From contig NZ_CP049906.1 of assembly GCF_011305535.1 (NCBI RefSeq), forward strand, positions 62,001-126,000: DNA of 64,000 nt, written 5' to 3'. Positions 17,382 to 26,406 of the stretch are shown here, piece by piece. The first letter of the stretch is position 1; the number at the start of each line of letters is the position of its first letter. The notes under the pieces are model-generated. The model had not been told where the DNA came from. It did no database searches and saw only the letters and a program-made list of their open reading frames with translations. Source of the stretch: Diaphorobacter sp. HDW4B (GTDB taxonomy: Bacteria > Pseudomonadota > Gammaproteobacteria > Burkholderiales > Burkholderiaceae_C). The translations under genes were made by a program, and so were the position numbers.

Positions 17382-18860
17382 GTGACCAAGCAGTACCAAC
17401 TCTTCATTGACGGCCAATACGTCGCGCCCGCCAACGCACGCACCATGCCCAGCGTGAACCCCTATACAGGCGAAGTCTGGGCACACATTCCAGACGCTGA
17501 TGCGGTCGATGTCGAGCGCGCGGTGTCCGCCGCAGAGCAGGCCTACCAGAACGTCTGGCGCAAGACCTCGGGCGTGGCCCGTGCAGCGCTGATGAACAAA
17601 CTGGCCGGGCTGATCGAATCGCAGGCCGAGCGCATGTCCATCATCGAGACCACCGACAACGGCAAGGTGATCCGCGAGACCTCCTCGCAGATGAAATGGG
17701 TCGGCCGCCAGTTGCGATTCTTTGCGGGCTACGCAGACAAGCTGTACGGCCAGCACATTCCACTGGATCAACCGGACACACTCGACTACGTGATGTACGA
17801 GCCCTACGGCGTCGTCGGCTTGATCACCGCCTGGAACTCCCCGCTTTCGCTGCTGGCCAACAAGCTTGCGCCTGCGCTGGCTGCGGGCAACTGCGTGGTG
17901 GTGAAACCTTCGGAACACGCATCGGCATCGACGCTGGAATTTGCCGCGCTCGTACAGGAGGCTGGTTTTCCCGCAGGTGTCTTCAACGTGGTGACGGGCG
18001 GCGCGCAGGTCGGCCAGGCCTTGGTGAACGCCAAGGGCATCTCGCGCGTGAGCTTCACCGGCAGTCCCGGTGTGGGCCGCGAGATCGCCGCCGCCGCAGG
18101 GCGTCGTCTGATTCCCGTGACGCTGGAGCTGGGCGGCAAGTCGCCCAACATCATCTTTGACGATGCCGACATCGGCAAGGCGGTGATCGGTGCGCTGGCG
18201 GGCATCTTCGGTGCCACCGGCCAGACCTGCGTGGCGGGCTCGCGCCTGCTGGTGCAGCGCGGCGTGTACGAACAGGTGCTCGCCGGTGTGGCCGAACGCG
18301 CGGCGCAGATCCGCATGGGCGATCCTCTCGATCCCGCCACCGAAATGGGCACGGTCGCCAACGAGCCGCAGTTCAAGCGCATTCTGGGATCCATCGAGCG
18401 TGCGCAAGCCGTCGGTGCGCGATTGGTGACCGGCGGCAAACGCGCCACCGGTCCGGGTCTCGACAAGGGCTACTTCATCGAACCCACGGTGTTTGCCGAT
18501 GTGCGCAACGACAGCGAACTGGCGCAGGAAGAAATCTTCGGCCCGGTGCTGGCCGTGATTCCGTTCGACACCGAAGAGCAAGCCATCGCCATGGCCAACG
18601 ACAGCCGCTACGGCTTGGCCGCAGGCATCTGGTCGCGCGACATCAACCGCGTCATGCGCGTGAGCCGCCAAATGCAGGCGGGCAGCGTCTGGGTGAATAC
18701 CTACCGCGCGCTGGCCGCCCAAGCACCGTTTGGTGGCTTCAAGGAATCGGGCATTGGCCGTGAGCGTGGCGAAGTGGGTCTGCACGAATACCTGACGACG
18801 CGCAACGTGATGATCGATTTTTCGAACGCCGAGCGTGATCCGTTCGCCATCAAGAACTGA
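17382..18860 (+). CDS. NAD(P)-dependent aldehyde dehydrogenase
   Basis: A 492-residue aldehyde dehydrogenase. The catalytic set is complete: Asn152 in WNSPL, the general base Glu249 in LELGGKSPN, and nucleophile Cys283 in GQTCVAG. The NAD-binding FTGSPGVG turn is at about 225-232. The start is GTG 17382, with GGAGA upstream. The family includes betaine-, 4-hydroxymuconic- and aromatic-aldehyde dehydrogenases. Here it probably oxidises an aldehyde made by the LLM monooxygenase pathway. It heads a run with the Bug receptor and the HIBADH-like gene, closed by a terminator at 20844. Confidence 0.92.
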   Translation: MTKQYQLFIDGQYVAPANARTMPSVNPYTGEVWAHIPDADAVDVERAVSAAEQAYQNVWRKTSGVARAALMNKLAGLIESQAERMSIIETTDNGKVIRETSSQMKWVGRQLRFFAGYADKLYGQHIPLDQPDTLDYVMYEPYGVVGLITAWNSPLSLLANKLAPALAAGNCVVVKPSEHASASTLEFAALVQEAGFPAGVFNVVTGGAQVGQALVNAKGISRVSFTGSPGVGREIAAAAGRRLIPVTLELGGKSPNIIFDDADIGKAVIGALAGIFGATGQTCVAGSRLLVQRGVYEQVLAGVAERAAQIRMGDPLDPATEMGTVANEPQFKRILGSIERAQAVGARLVTGGKRATGPGLDKGYFIEPTVFADVRNDSELAQEEIFGPVLAVIPFDTEEQAIAMANDSRYGLAAGIWSRDINRVMRVSRQMQAGSVWVNTYRALAAQAPFGGFKESGIGRERGEVGLHEYLTTRNVMIDFSNAERDPFAIKN

Positions 18861-18884
18861 CACCAACCATCACAGGGGACAACC

Positions 18885-19886
18885 ATGAACATCCATGACA
18901 CGCCGCCGTCACTGCGCCGCCGCTCGCTGCTGCTGCTGGCTGCGGCAGGCACCGTCGCCGCGCCGTTTGGTCTTGCCAACGCAGCGGACTATCCGAACAA
19001 ACCGATCAAGCTCATCGTGCCCTTCCCGCCCGGAGGTTCGGTGGACACCGTCGCACGCACACTCGCACCACAGTTGCAGCAACAGCTCAACCAACCCGTG
19101 GTAATCGAGAACCGGCCCGGCGCCAACAGCGTGCTGGGCGCGCAATCGGTCAAGCGGGCAGCGCCGGACGGCTACACAATCTTGCTGAACGCATCGCTGC
19201 AGGTGGTGAACCCGTTGATCATGACGGCCACCACTTATGACCAGGACAAGGACTTCGCACCCATCACCTACGTCGGCGCGCTGCCGCAGTTGGTGCTGGT
19301 GTCCGCATCCAGCCCCTACAACAGCCTGAAGGACATGCTGGACGATGCACGCAAGCGTCCCGGCGAAGTGCAATGGGCGACCGCCGCCTATGGTGCTGCA
19401 GGCCATCTGGCTGCCGAACTTCTCGCCTCCAAAGCGCAGGTGAAGATGCCCATCGTTCCCTACAAGGGCGGCGGTCCCGCGCTCAACGATCTGATCGGCG
19501 GACATGTCCAGGCGATGATCGAGCCCATGGCATCGGCCTACCCGCAGGTCAAGGGCGGTCGCCTCAAGGCGCTGGCCGTCACCACTGCCAAGCGATTGCC
19601 TGACCTGCCCGATCTGCCCACCGTGGCCGAGAGCGGCTTCAGCGGCTTCGACATGCCAAGCTGGTACGGCTTCTGGGCTCCCACGGGCACGCCATCCGCA
19701 GCGGTCGCGCGCATCAACGCGGAAGTGCGCACCGCCATGCAGGCACCTGCGGTGGTCAGCAAATTCTCGTCGATGTTCTTTCAGCCGGTCGCGTCATCGC
19801 TCACGGAATTCTCGACCTTCATACAGCGCGAGACCAGCATGTACAAAGAGCTGGTGGCCAGCGCGAAGATCCGCATCGAAGAATGA
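18885..19886 (+). CDS. Bug-family (TctC-like) tripartite tricarboxylate receptor, copy 1
   Basis: A 333-residue periplasmic receptor. The signal peptide (about 1-32) contains RRRSLLLLAAAG, close to a twin-arginine motif. The mature start YPNKPIKLIVPFPPGGSVD is the classic Bug opening, and the second conserved block DGYTILLNAS is present. Bug proteins bind carboxylic acids through their carboxylate. No TctA or TctB membrane gene is in the window, so it may use a distant permease or act as a sensor. AGGGGACA precedes the ATG, and it lies 24 bp after the aldehyde dehydrogenase. Confidence 0.92.
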   Translation: MNIHDTPPSLRRRSLLLLAAAGTVAAPFGLANAADYPNKPIKLIVPFPPGGSVDTVARTLAPQLQQQLNQPVVIENRPGANSVLGAQSVKRAAPDGYTILLNASLQVVNPLIMTATTYDQDKDFAPITYVGALPQLVLVSASSPYNSLKDMLDDARKRPGEVQWATAAYGAAGHLAAELLASKAQVKMPIVPYKGGGPALNDLIGGHVQAMIEPMASAYPQVKGGRLKALAVTTAKRLPDLPDLPTVAESGFSGFDMPSWYGFWAPTGTPSAAVARINAEVRTAMQAPAVVSKFSSMFFQPVASSLTEFSTFIQRETSMYKELVASAKIRIEE

Positions 19887-19915
19887 CCGAACAACCCCTC
19901 CAGGAGACATCCACA

Positions 19916-20797
19916 ATGAACACCCCCATCCAGAAGCTCGGCTTCATCGGGCTGGGCGTCATGGGCGAGCCCATGTGCGCCAACCTGCTGCGCAAGTCGG
20001 GCCTGCCCGTCACGATTTTTGACCAGTCCTCCGAACCCATTCAGCGGCTCGCAGCTCAAGGCGCGAAGGCGGCAGAATCCATCGAAGCCGTCGCCGCGCA
20101 ATCCGACGTGGTGTTTCTCTCGCTGCCATCGATCAAGCAAGTGGAAGTCGTTGCGACAGTGCTGCTGAATGCGCCTGTGAAGCCCCGCATGATCGTGGAC
20201 ATGAGCACCAGCGACGTGGCCGGCACCCGCGCGCTCGCGGCGAAAGTCAACGCCGCAGGCATTGAATACGTGGACGCCCCCGTTGCCCGTACCAAGGAAG
20301 CCGCCGTCAACGGCACGCTGTTCATCACCGTGGGCGCCACGCCGGAGCAGTTCCAGCAACTGCTGCCCCTGCTCTCGCACATGGGCAGCGATGTGCTGCA
20401 TTGCGGCGACACGGGCTGCGGGCAGATCCTCAAGATTCTCAACAACATCACCGTGCTGATGACGGTGAATGCCTTGTCCGAAGTGTTGACCATCGGTCGC
20501 CGCGCGGGCATCGAAAGCAAAGCGCTGTTCGAGGCTCTGTCCAAGGGATCAGCCGACAGCTTTGTCCTGCGCAATCACGGCATGAAGTACATGGTGCCGG
20601 ACAACTTCCCCGAGAAGGTCTTCCCGGTCGACTACGCGCTCAAGGATGGTCTGCTCGCGATTGCGCTGGCTGACGCCTCTGGCTTCAAGCCGCATATCGC
20701 GCAATACACCTGCGATCTGCTGAAGAAAACACAGGCCGCTGGCTTCTCGCAAAACTACCACCCGGTGATGATCAAGCTCGTGGACGGCCGCGCATAA
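19916..20797 (+). CDS. NAD(P)-dependent beta-hydroxyacid dehydrogenase (HIBADH/GarR family)
   Basis: A 293-residue member of the 3-hydroxyisobutyrate and tartronate semialdehyde reductase family. The N-terminal Rossmann motif GFIGLGVMGEPM, the substrate loop DAPVARTKEAA, and the catalytic-lysine helix GCGQILKILNN are present. It oxidises or reduces a beta-hydroxyacid with NAD(P). ATG 19916 follows CAGGAGACA; the frame extends to 19883, overlapping the Bug gene, without support. It closes the ALDH-Bug-dehydrogenase run. Confidence 0.9.
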   Translation: MNTPIQKLGFIGLGVMGEPMCANLLRKSGLPVTIFDQSSEPIQRLAAQGAKAAESIEAVAAQSDVVFLSLPSIKQVEVVATVLLNAPVKPRMIVDMSTSDVAGTRALAAKVNAAGIEYVDAPVARTKEAAVNGTLFITVGATPEQFQQLLPLLSHMGSDVLHCGDTGCGQILKILNNITVLMTVNALSEVLTIGRRAGIESKALFEALSKGSADSFVLRNHGMKYMVPDNFPEKVFPVDYALKDGLLAIALADASGFKPHIAQYTCDLLKKTQAAGFSQNYHPVMIKLVDGRA

Positions 20798-20843
20798 CGT
20801 ATCCACCGTCGCCGTCACGCCGCACCCTTCGGCAACCCGAATG

Positions 20844-20876
20844 AAGCCCGCGATCCACCCATCGCGGGCTTTGTCG
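20844..20876 (+). terminator. Intrinsic terminator after the ALDH-Bug-HIBADH run
   Basis: A perfect 11-bp stem, AAGCCCGCGAT and ATCGCGGGCTT, with a six-base loop and a short T-rich tail, about 47 bp after the dehydrogenase stop. It separates this run from the next Bug gene. Confidence 0.8.
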
Positions 20877-21057
20877 TTTGCGCTCCAGATCGATCGGAGA
20901 CCCACGCTCCGACCAGTCATTGCGCTGGTGAATAAATGGATTGAGACCTGCAATTTGTGAACCCCCTCCTGCATCTCCAGAATTTGATTCCGGGCAACGA
21001 ATCCATTCACAAAAAGTGCTTTGCGAAGACAACGACAAGGCATGCAAGGAGCAACAC

Positions 21058-22041
21058 ATGGCGATCAACAGACGCGAATTCATCGGTGCCACTGCGGCGG
21101 TTGCGGGCGGGGTTTTCTCCGGCAACTCGATGGCTCAGACGAAGGCCTATCCCGACAAGCCGATCCGCATCATCGTTCCGTTTGCGCCCGGTGGCGGCAC
21201 CGATTTTTCCGCGCGGGTCTACAGCACAGCGCTGGCCGAAAGAATCGGGCAACCCGTGATCGTGGAAAACAAGCCCGGTGCGGCTTCCACCATCGGCACG
21301 AATCTGGCACTCAAATCAGCTGCCGATGGCTACACGCTGTTGGTGATTTCCGGCAGCTATGTGGTCAACCCAAGTCTCTACAAGCTCGACTATGACCCGG
21401 TGCAGGACATCACGCCCATCATCCAGCTCACCGAGAGCGGCTATGTGCTCGCAGTCAACGCCAAATCACCCGCGAAGAATCTCGCCGAACTGATCGAGAT
21501 GATGCGAGCCAAGCCGGGAGAAATATCGTATGCGTCAAGCGGTCAGGGCGGGCACCTGCAAGTCGTCACCGAGTACATGCTCGGGCTAGCCAACGTCAAA
21601 GCCAAACACATTCCTTATCGCGGCACCGGGCCGGGCCTGGCCGATTTGCTCGCAGGCACGGTGGACATGATGTTCGGCGGCACCGAGGCCATCATGCAGC
21701 ATGTGGCTGCGGGCAAGCTGCGCGCGCTGGCTGTGGGCACGCCTCATCGGCTAAGTGCCTTTCCGGACATCCCCACAGTGGCAGAAGCGGGCGTGCCCGG
21801 CTACGACGTGGTCGCCTGGCACGGCATGATCGCGCCCAAAGGTGTGCCACCACAGATCGTGGCGACATTGAACAAACACATGAATGAGATCGTTCACGAC
21901 CAGGCACTCAAGAAGAAAACCGCGCACTTGGGCGTGGACGGTTTTGGCGGGACACCGGCGCAATTTCAAAAGCTGCTCCGAATGGAGGTTGATCGCTATG
22001 CGCAAGTGATTCGCGACGCGAACATCAAGGCCGGGGCCTGA
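21058..22041 (+). CDS. Bug-family tripartite tricarboxylate receptor, copy 2
   Basis: A 327-residue periplasmic receptor. The signal contains NRREFIGATAA, a good twin-arginine motif. The mature segment YPDKPIRIIVPFAPGGGTD is typical of Bug proteins, as are VVENKPGAAS-like and DGYTLLVIS blocks. ATG 21058 follows AAGGAGCA; the longer frame to 20941 is rejected because it would bury the signal peptide. It stands alone after a terminator, so it has its own promoter. No membrane subunits are nearby. Confidence 0.91.
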   Translation: MAINRREFIGATAAVAGGVFSGNSMAQTKAYPDKPIRIIVPFAPGGGTDFSARVYSTALAERIGQPVIVENKPGAASTIGTNLALKSAADGYTLLVISGSYVVNPSLYKLDYDPVQDITPIIQLTESGYVLAVNAKSPAKNLAELIEMMRAKPGEISYASSGQGGHLQVVTEYMLGLANVKAKHIPYRGTGPGLADLLAGTVDMMFGGTEAIMQHVAAGKLRALAVGTPHRLSAFPDIPTVAEAGVPGYDVVAWHGMIAPKGVPPQIVATLNKHMNEIVHDQALKKKTAHLGVDGFGGTPAQFQKLLRMEVDRYAQVIRDANIKAGA

Positions 22042-22089
22042 TCGGAGCGAATGGCGCCGGAGAGGCGTACCGGAACCCTTGGCGTTGCA

Positions 22090-22449
22090 CTAGGCCATAT
22101 CCAGCGGCATCCCATTGGCACCGAACACCACGCCGCGTTCTTCCAGCTTTTTGCGGGCTGCATGGTGTATCACTCCACGCTTGGGCACATCGCGCTCCAG
22201 CAACCTGCGCAGTGTGGCAAGGCTGACATTGGCGTTGTGCACCACCTCCATCCGCACGCCCCAGAATCGGTCATTCGCAAAGCGATCCAGAATGTCGGCG
22301 TCTGCATCGGGATTCATGACGGCAACTGCCCTGATGGACTGATTGGGATCCGTCAGAAACGGCTCCAGCTCCTGCGCATTAGCCGCGCCGGATGCGGCAA
22401 TGTAGCGACGCTCTTCTGCAGCTTTCTGCTCGGGTGTTTTCTTTGCCAT
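22090..22449 (-). CDS. Small LRV/HEAT-like repeat protein, function unknown
   Basis: A 119-residue protein. After a charged start (MAKKTPEQKAAEERRYI) it shows two or three short helical repeats of the leucine-rich-variant kind, with NP-x6-ILDRFAND and VHNANVSLATLRRLLERD. Such repeats are seen in small cytosolic proteins of unknown role and beside some iron-sulfur proteins. ATG 22449 is supported by TGAGGA seven bases upstream; the longer frame (from 22488) is not. No operon partner is evident. The minus-strand lipoprotein upstream is 250 bp away. Confidence 0.7.
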   Translation of the reverse strand: MAKKTPEQKAAEERRYIAASGAANAQELEPFLTDPNQSIRAVAVMNPDADADILDRFANDRFWGVRMEVVHNANVSLATLRRLLERDVPKRGVIHHAARKKLEERGVVFGANGMPLDMA

Positions 22450-22705
22450 AAGGTCCTCAGAAGCATATGGAGATCGTTCAACCTGCATTCTGACGCATGC
22501 ACCCTACAGCGTGCTGGCATCAACTGCCTTGCTACGCTACTTGGCGGCCGTGGCGAGAACCGTATTTCTCCTCTAGAACACCTCGCTAGCGCGGCGAAAC
22601 CCAGTCCATATGCAATCAGCCCAGTCCTCCGCTTCAATACAGAACCAGTGCACAGGACACTGATGAATGACATCACCTGCCCCTTGAATAACTACGCCTC
22701 AAAAA
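22450..22705. other. Intergenic stretch with no supported gene
   Basis: I see no ORF with good start context, terminator or strong palindrome between the LRV-like gene and the extended lipoprotein frame. Confidence 0.4.
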
Positions 22706-22831
22706 TCACTTTTTCTCCACCAGGAACAGGACTTGGTTGTTGTTGCCGGGTTGTTGTTGGATCACCTTCCAGCCGTTGTTGAGATACAGCCGCACTGGCA
22801 GGGTATCGTTACCGCATTTCACAATGGAATC
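22706..22831 (-). pseudogene. In-frame continuation of the lipoprotein gene past an amber stop
   Basis: Directly after the TAG at 22832-22834, the same frame stays open for 41 codons to a TGA at 22706. The residues look like real protein: DSIVKCGNDTLPVRLYLNN, then GWKVIQQQPGN and QVLFLVEKK. The lipoprotein gene therefore either has a recent nonsense mutation that removed its C-terminal 42 residues, or is read through at TAG. Codon use matches the upstream gene. Confidence 0.65.
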
Positions 22832-23614
22832 CTAGTTCAGCTGGTAGTGGGCAGAGCAGGAGCGTTGGGTTCCGCGTGGTGCATTCTGGATCCCCGCCAT
22901 CCGCAATTCATCGCGCAGCTTGGCCTGCTGCAACTCCGCCTCATATACCGCTTTCTGACGGGCTTCGCGATCGCGCCGTTCCTGCAGTTCCTTTGCGGCC
23001 TTGGCTTCCACTCTATAGCGTTCCTGCGCCTCGGCTTCCTGTTGCTGACGCTGAATGCTGTTGACCACCACGTCACCGGCAGCAACCCAACTGATGGTCT
23101 GGTAATAGGTGGAGACCTGCTTTTCGGCGCGTCGCATCTCATCGACCGTTCGATACTTCATATAGTCACTCAAACCCTTGTAACTCTCGATGAAGTGACA
23201 GGCCTCACGTGTGAAGCCCTGACCCACGGGGCACCACCAGTAGGAAAAGATGAAGCGGTAAGCAGACTTTGCGCCATTCTTTTCGGTCAAGACAGTGTCG
23301 CGGCCATTTTTGCTGACAGTGGCCACGTCACCCAATCGTGTGGCCTTGAATTCACCCTCGCCATAGGACGGCGACGAAGCAAGTCGTCCGCGGGCATAGA
23401 TTTCTCCGGTACCTTGAGCGATGGAATGATTCTCGGACGAGTTGCTGACCGTGACGCTCGTAATGAGGTCGGGTGATGACATGACGTCACCTCGGATGAA
23501 GGTCGGAATCACCGGAACAGTCGTGGATTGCAGCTTCTTGTGCGTCGGGCCCGAGGCGCAGCCGACCAGAACAGCACTAATCAAAACAGGGATCGCAAGG
23601 GAGAGATGGCGCAA
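22832..23614 (-). CDS. Putative outer-membrane lipoprotein with coiled-coil tail
   Basis: A 260-residue protein with a lipoprotein signal: a hydrophobic stretch ending in LVGC, so lipidation at Cys19 is expected. The middle part is beta-rich, with SYWWCPVGQG, and has no family I recognise. Residues about 185-240 are a charged Gln/Glu/Ala/Arg-rich coiled coil. The frame stops at TAG but continues sensibly for 41 codons (22706-22831), so the annotated C-terminus may be a truncation. The gene is transcribed away from the riboswitch region. Function unknown. Confidence 0.75.
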   Translation of the reverse strand: MRHLSLAIPVLISAVLVGCASGPTHKKLQSTTVPVIPTFIRGDVMSSPDLITSVTVSNSSENHSIAQGTGEIYARGRLASSPSYGEGEFKATRLGDVATVSKNGRDTVLTEKNGAKSAYRFIFSYWWCPVGQGFTREACHFIESYKGLSDYMKYRTVDEMRRAEKQVSTYYQTISWVAAGDVVVNSIQRQQQEAEAQERYRVEAKAAKELQERRDREARQKAVYEAELQQAKLRDELRMAGIQNAPRGTQRSCSAHYQLN

Positions 23615-23883
23615 AACGGAACCTTGTATGGAGCGTCCAAAGCAACCTGCCCGACCAAGCCAGGCCGAGTGCAGATTGCTTGGGAGGTTGAAGACGTGAA
23701 GCCAACGGACGCAATGAATCCGTCAACAATACAAAGTGTAAGTAATTATTTCCATCAATTACATCTTGAATGACAAAAATGCACCCGCCGCTCGGAATGG
23801 AAGCACCTTATCGAGGTGTCCATTTGGATGGGGCCCGTGAGAAATATTCCCGATCTCGATAAGCATGGTTACAATCCACCCCA

Positions 23884-24050
23884 GCACTGCGCTCCCATCC
23901 CCGGGATGAAAAAGGGAACACGTTGAAAATACGTGGCTGTCCTCGCAACTGTAAGCACCGAGTCTTCCACTTGAAACCACTGCCTTGTCCGCAAGGTGGG
24001 AAGGTGTGGATGGCGACCAAGACGGTGTGAGCCAGGAGACCTGCCGGTGC
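23884..24050 (+). ncRNA. Cobalamin (B12) riboswitch
   Basis: The conserved core is clear: AGGGAACACG near 23913, then GGCTGTCCTCGCAACTGTAA (23935-23954, matching the B12-riboswitch core), then CCACTG, GGGAAGG, GGCGACCAAGAC, and the near-universal AGCCAGGAGACCTGCC ending near 24045. GCAC at 23884 and GTGC at 24047 can close the P1 stem. It precedes the TonB receptor gene btuB by about 250 nt. In known cases, adenosylcobalamin binding turns off the downstream uptake genes. Confidence 0.95.
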
Positions 24051-24302
24051 GATTCGTTACTGTGCCATCGAGCGAGGGCTCTGGGTGGACGGCAAGTTCC
24101 GTTCAGTAGCGTAAACCCAAGCGTTTTTTCGTTTTGTTGTTTATGTTTGCTGCTCCGGAGCATCACCACTTGCAGTGGGTGACTCTTCTTCTTGCGCTCG
24201 CGTTTCTTCGCAGCGGCTGGCGTCTTCGCGATGCACGGCTGCGGCGCAACGCTGCGCGCGAGAGTCCGCTCTGGTTGCGGCAAGCCACTGACTTGTCCAC
24301 CC
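24051..24302 (+). promoter_or_regulatory. Long leader between B12 riboswitch and btuB
   Basis: About 250 nt hold a T-rich run (GTTTTTTCGTTTTGTTGTTT, about 24123-24142), which could belong to the riboswitch expression platform. A short frame from 24134 with an HHH motif also lies here. It runs into btuB in another frame, and I do not accept it as a gene. Confidence 0.4.
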
Positions 24303-26330
24303 ATGAAATCCAAAATCATCCGCGCAAGCACATTGGGCTTGCTTCCTGTGTTCGCTCACCTTGGTGCCTCAGCGCAAGCAGACGCCACCACCGTGGCATC
24401 TGCAGCCCGAGGCCTGTCTGAAGTCACTGTCGAAGCATCCAAGCTCGACAAGGATCTGTTCACGCTGACGCAAGCGGCCACCATCATCGAGCAGGAGCAG
24501 ATCGAGCGCAGCGGCTATACCGATGTCACCGAAATCCTGCGCAGCGTGCCGGGCGTGGAGTTCAAACAGGTCGGTGGTCCGGGCCAGTTCAACTACATCA
24601 AGATGCGCGGCTTTGGTTCTGCCAACGTGCTGATCGTCGTCGATGGTGTGACCATGAACCTGCCAAGCTCCGGCGATGTGGGCAACTTGCTCAGCCAACT
24701 GGATCCGTCGTCGATCTCGCGCATCGAGGTGCTGCGTGGTCCGCAAACCGTGCTGTATGGCTCTAATGCCACGGCAGGCGTCATCTCGATCACGACCAAG
24801 CGCGGCACGACGGAGCCACGTCGCTCGATCTCTATCGAAGGCGGCTCGCTCGGTTGGAAAAAGGCCAAGGCTTCGCTGCAGCAGCAGTTCGAGATGGGCG
24901 ATGGCAAGCTCAGTACATCGCTGTTCGCATCGCACACCGACAGCGATGGCCTGTTGCGATACGAAGGCACGCGCGACACCACTCTGCAAGCGTCTGCAGA
25001 CTACAAGAACAAGGACATCGATGTCGGCTTTGCCGTATCGCACAACAAGAACCGCTTCCGCTCCGCACAGCTCAAGGAGGTCACCTACGGCCCGAATGGA
25101 CCGGCCTACTGGAGCATGCAGATGCCCGACCCCGATGCGTTCAACGACCGCAAGTCGGAAACCGCAAGCGCCTACATCGAGCATCGTCTGGCCGACAATC
25201 TGAGCCAGCGCCTGGATCTGGGCTGGACGCAGACCCGCCGCAGCAATGGCAATCCCAACAACGGATTGCTGGGCTACGTGACCGCGCCCTGGGACAACTT
25301 CTCGCTCGACTACGCCAACTACCACAGTCGTGGAGACCAGGTCCCGTTCAAAGACAACGGCCAACCCGGAACGGCCGACTACAAGGATCAAACCAAGCAA
25401 CTGAACTACTCGCTGCGCTACGCAGGCAGTGGCTACAAGCTGCTGGGTGGCTTCGAACTGTATGAAGGCAATGCGCGCCAATGGGGTATCTATGGCGATT
25501 TGACTGGCAAGAACAAACGCAAGTCGCTCTATGCCAACGGTGAGTACCAGAGCGGCAGTGCAGGACCGGTTCTCGCGGCTGGTGTGCGCCATGATCGGTA
25601 TGACGTATGGGGCAACAAAACCACGGGCAGTGTCGGCATCAACCAGAAGATCGGCAATGCCACGATCTTCAGCAACTTCGCCACCAGCTACGCCGCGCCC
25701 AACCTGTCTCAGCTCTACAACCCGACCTACGGCAGCACGAACCTCAAGCCAGAAAGCGGTCGCACCGTGGAGTTCGGTGTTCGTCAGGCATTGGCAGATC
25801 TGGGCGTGAACTGGGAGGCCATGGTATGGCATGCCAAGGTGAATGATGCGATTCTGTATGACAGCAGCATTCCCAATCCGCGCAATACCTACGGCGGCTA
25901 CGGCCAGTACGCCAACGGCGACGAACTGCGCACGCAGGGCCTGGAGTTGAGTGGTGCATATCGCATCAACTCATCCTGGCAATTGAAGGCCAACTACACA
26001 TACACCGACTCCGACACCAAGAAAAAGGGCAAGGACTTCGCGCGCACCGTGCAGGTCGCTCGCAACAAGGGCAACGCAGGTGTGGGCTATTCCAGCGGAC
26101 CGCTCAGCGTCGATTTCTCTGCCTTCATGACCAACAAGCGCTACGACTGGACCGGCGTGGACTGGATTCCGGGCTATGTGCGCTTTGATCTGTCGGCGCG
26201 CTACGCCGTCAATCAACACCTGAGTCTCTACACGCGTCTCGAAAATCTGTTCGACACCAAAGTGCAGGAAGGTCTGGGCTACAAGCCCATGGGCTTCTAT
26301 GGCGTGGTGGGTCTCGACTACCGATTCTGA
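24303..26330 (+). CDS. btuB: TonB-dependent outer-membrane cobalamin receptor
   Basis: A 675-residue TonB-dependent receptor. A signal peptide is followed by a plug domain (about 40-160: SVPGVEFKQVGG, YIKMRGFG, VLIVVDGVTMNLP, VLRGPQTVLYGSNATAGVIS). A 22-strand barrel then ends in the aromatic YGVVGLDYRF. It imports B12 across the outer membrane using TonB energy. The assignment rests on the upstream cobalamin riboswitch and downstream btuFCD-like genes as much as on sequence. The protein is longer than E. coli BtuB (about 614). ATG 24303 was chosen because the signal peptide starts there; the frame extends to 24192. Confidence 0.9.
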   Translation: MKSKIIRASTLGLLPVFAHLGASAQADATTVASAARGLSEVTVEASKLDKDLFTLTQAATIIEQEQIERSGYTDVTEILRSVPGVEFKQVGGPGQFNYIKMRGFGSANVLIVVDGVTMNLPSSGDVGNLLSQLDPSSISRIEVLRGPQTVLYGSNATAGVISITTKRGTTEPRRSISIEGGSLGWKKAKASLQQQFEMGDGKLSTSLFASHTDSDGLLRYEGTRDTTLQASADYKNKDIDVGFAVSHNKNRFRSAQLKEVTYGPNGPAYWSMQMPDPDAFNDRKSETASAYIEHRLADNLSQRLDLGWTQTRRSNGNPNNGLLGYVTAPWDNFSLDYANYHSRGDQVPFKDNGQPGTADYKDQTKQLNYSLRYAGSGYKLLGGFELYEGNARQWGIYGDLTGKNKRKSLYANGEYQSGSAGPVLAAGVRHDRYDVWGNKTTGSVGINQKIGNATIFSNFATSYAAPNLSQLYNPTYGSTNLKPESGRTVEFGVRQALADLGVNWEAMVWHAKVNDAILYDSSIPNPRNTYGGYGQYANGDELRTQGLELSGAYRINSSWQLKANYTYTDSDTKKKGKDFARTVQVARNKGNAGVGYSSGPLSVDFSAFMTNKRYDWTGVDWIPGYVRFDLSARYAVNQHLSLYTRLENLFDTKVQEGLGYKPMGFYGVVGLDYRF

Positions 26331-26342
26331 TCTCCAAGGGTT

Positions 26343-26379
26343 GCCTGCGCCACGCCACTTTGTGGCGCAGGCTTTTTTT
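26343..26379 (+). terminator. Strong intrinsic terminator between btuB and the next gene
   Basis: The stem GCCTGCGCCAC with GTGGCGCAGGC (11 bp, perfect) is followed by seven Ts, 12 bp after the btuB stop. The rest of the B12 genes start only 28 bp later, so this must attenuate, or separate, btuB from them. Confidence 0.85.
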
Positions 26380-26406
26380 CAACACCAAAGAACGAGGCCC
26401 TCGTCT

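Noticed and set aside
17301-18866. 521-codon minus-strand frame
   Set aside because: Antisense to the aldehyde dehydrogenase, whose catalytic residues are complete. Shadow of codon bias.
23759-24331. 190-codon minus-strand frame over the riboswitch
   Set aside because: The plus strand has an unmistakable cobalamin riboswitch; the antisense frame has no family and no start context.
24134-24421. 95-codon plus frame with HHH between riboswitch and btuB
   Set aside because: It runs out of frame into btuB and loses protein-like character after the first 30 codons.
24369-25832. 487-codon minus-strand frame
   Set aside because: Antisense to btuB; no family features.
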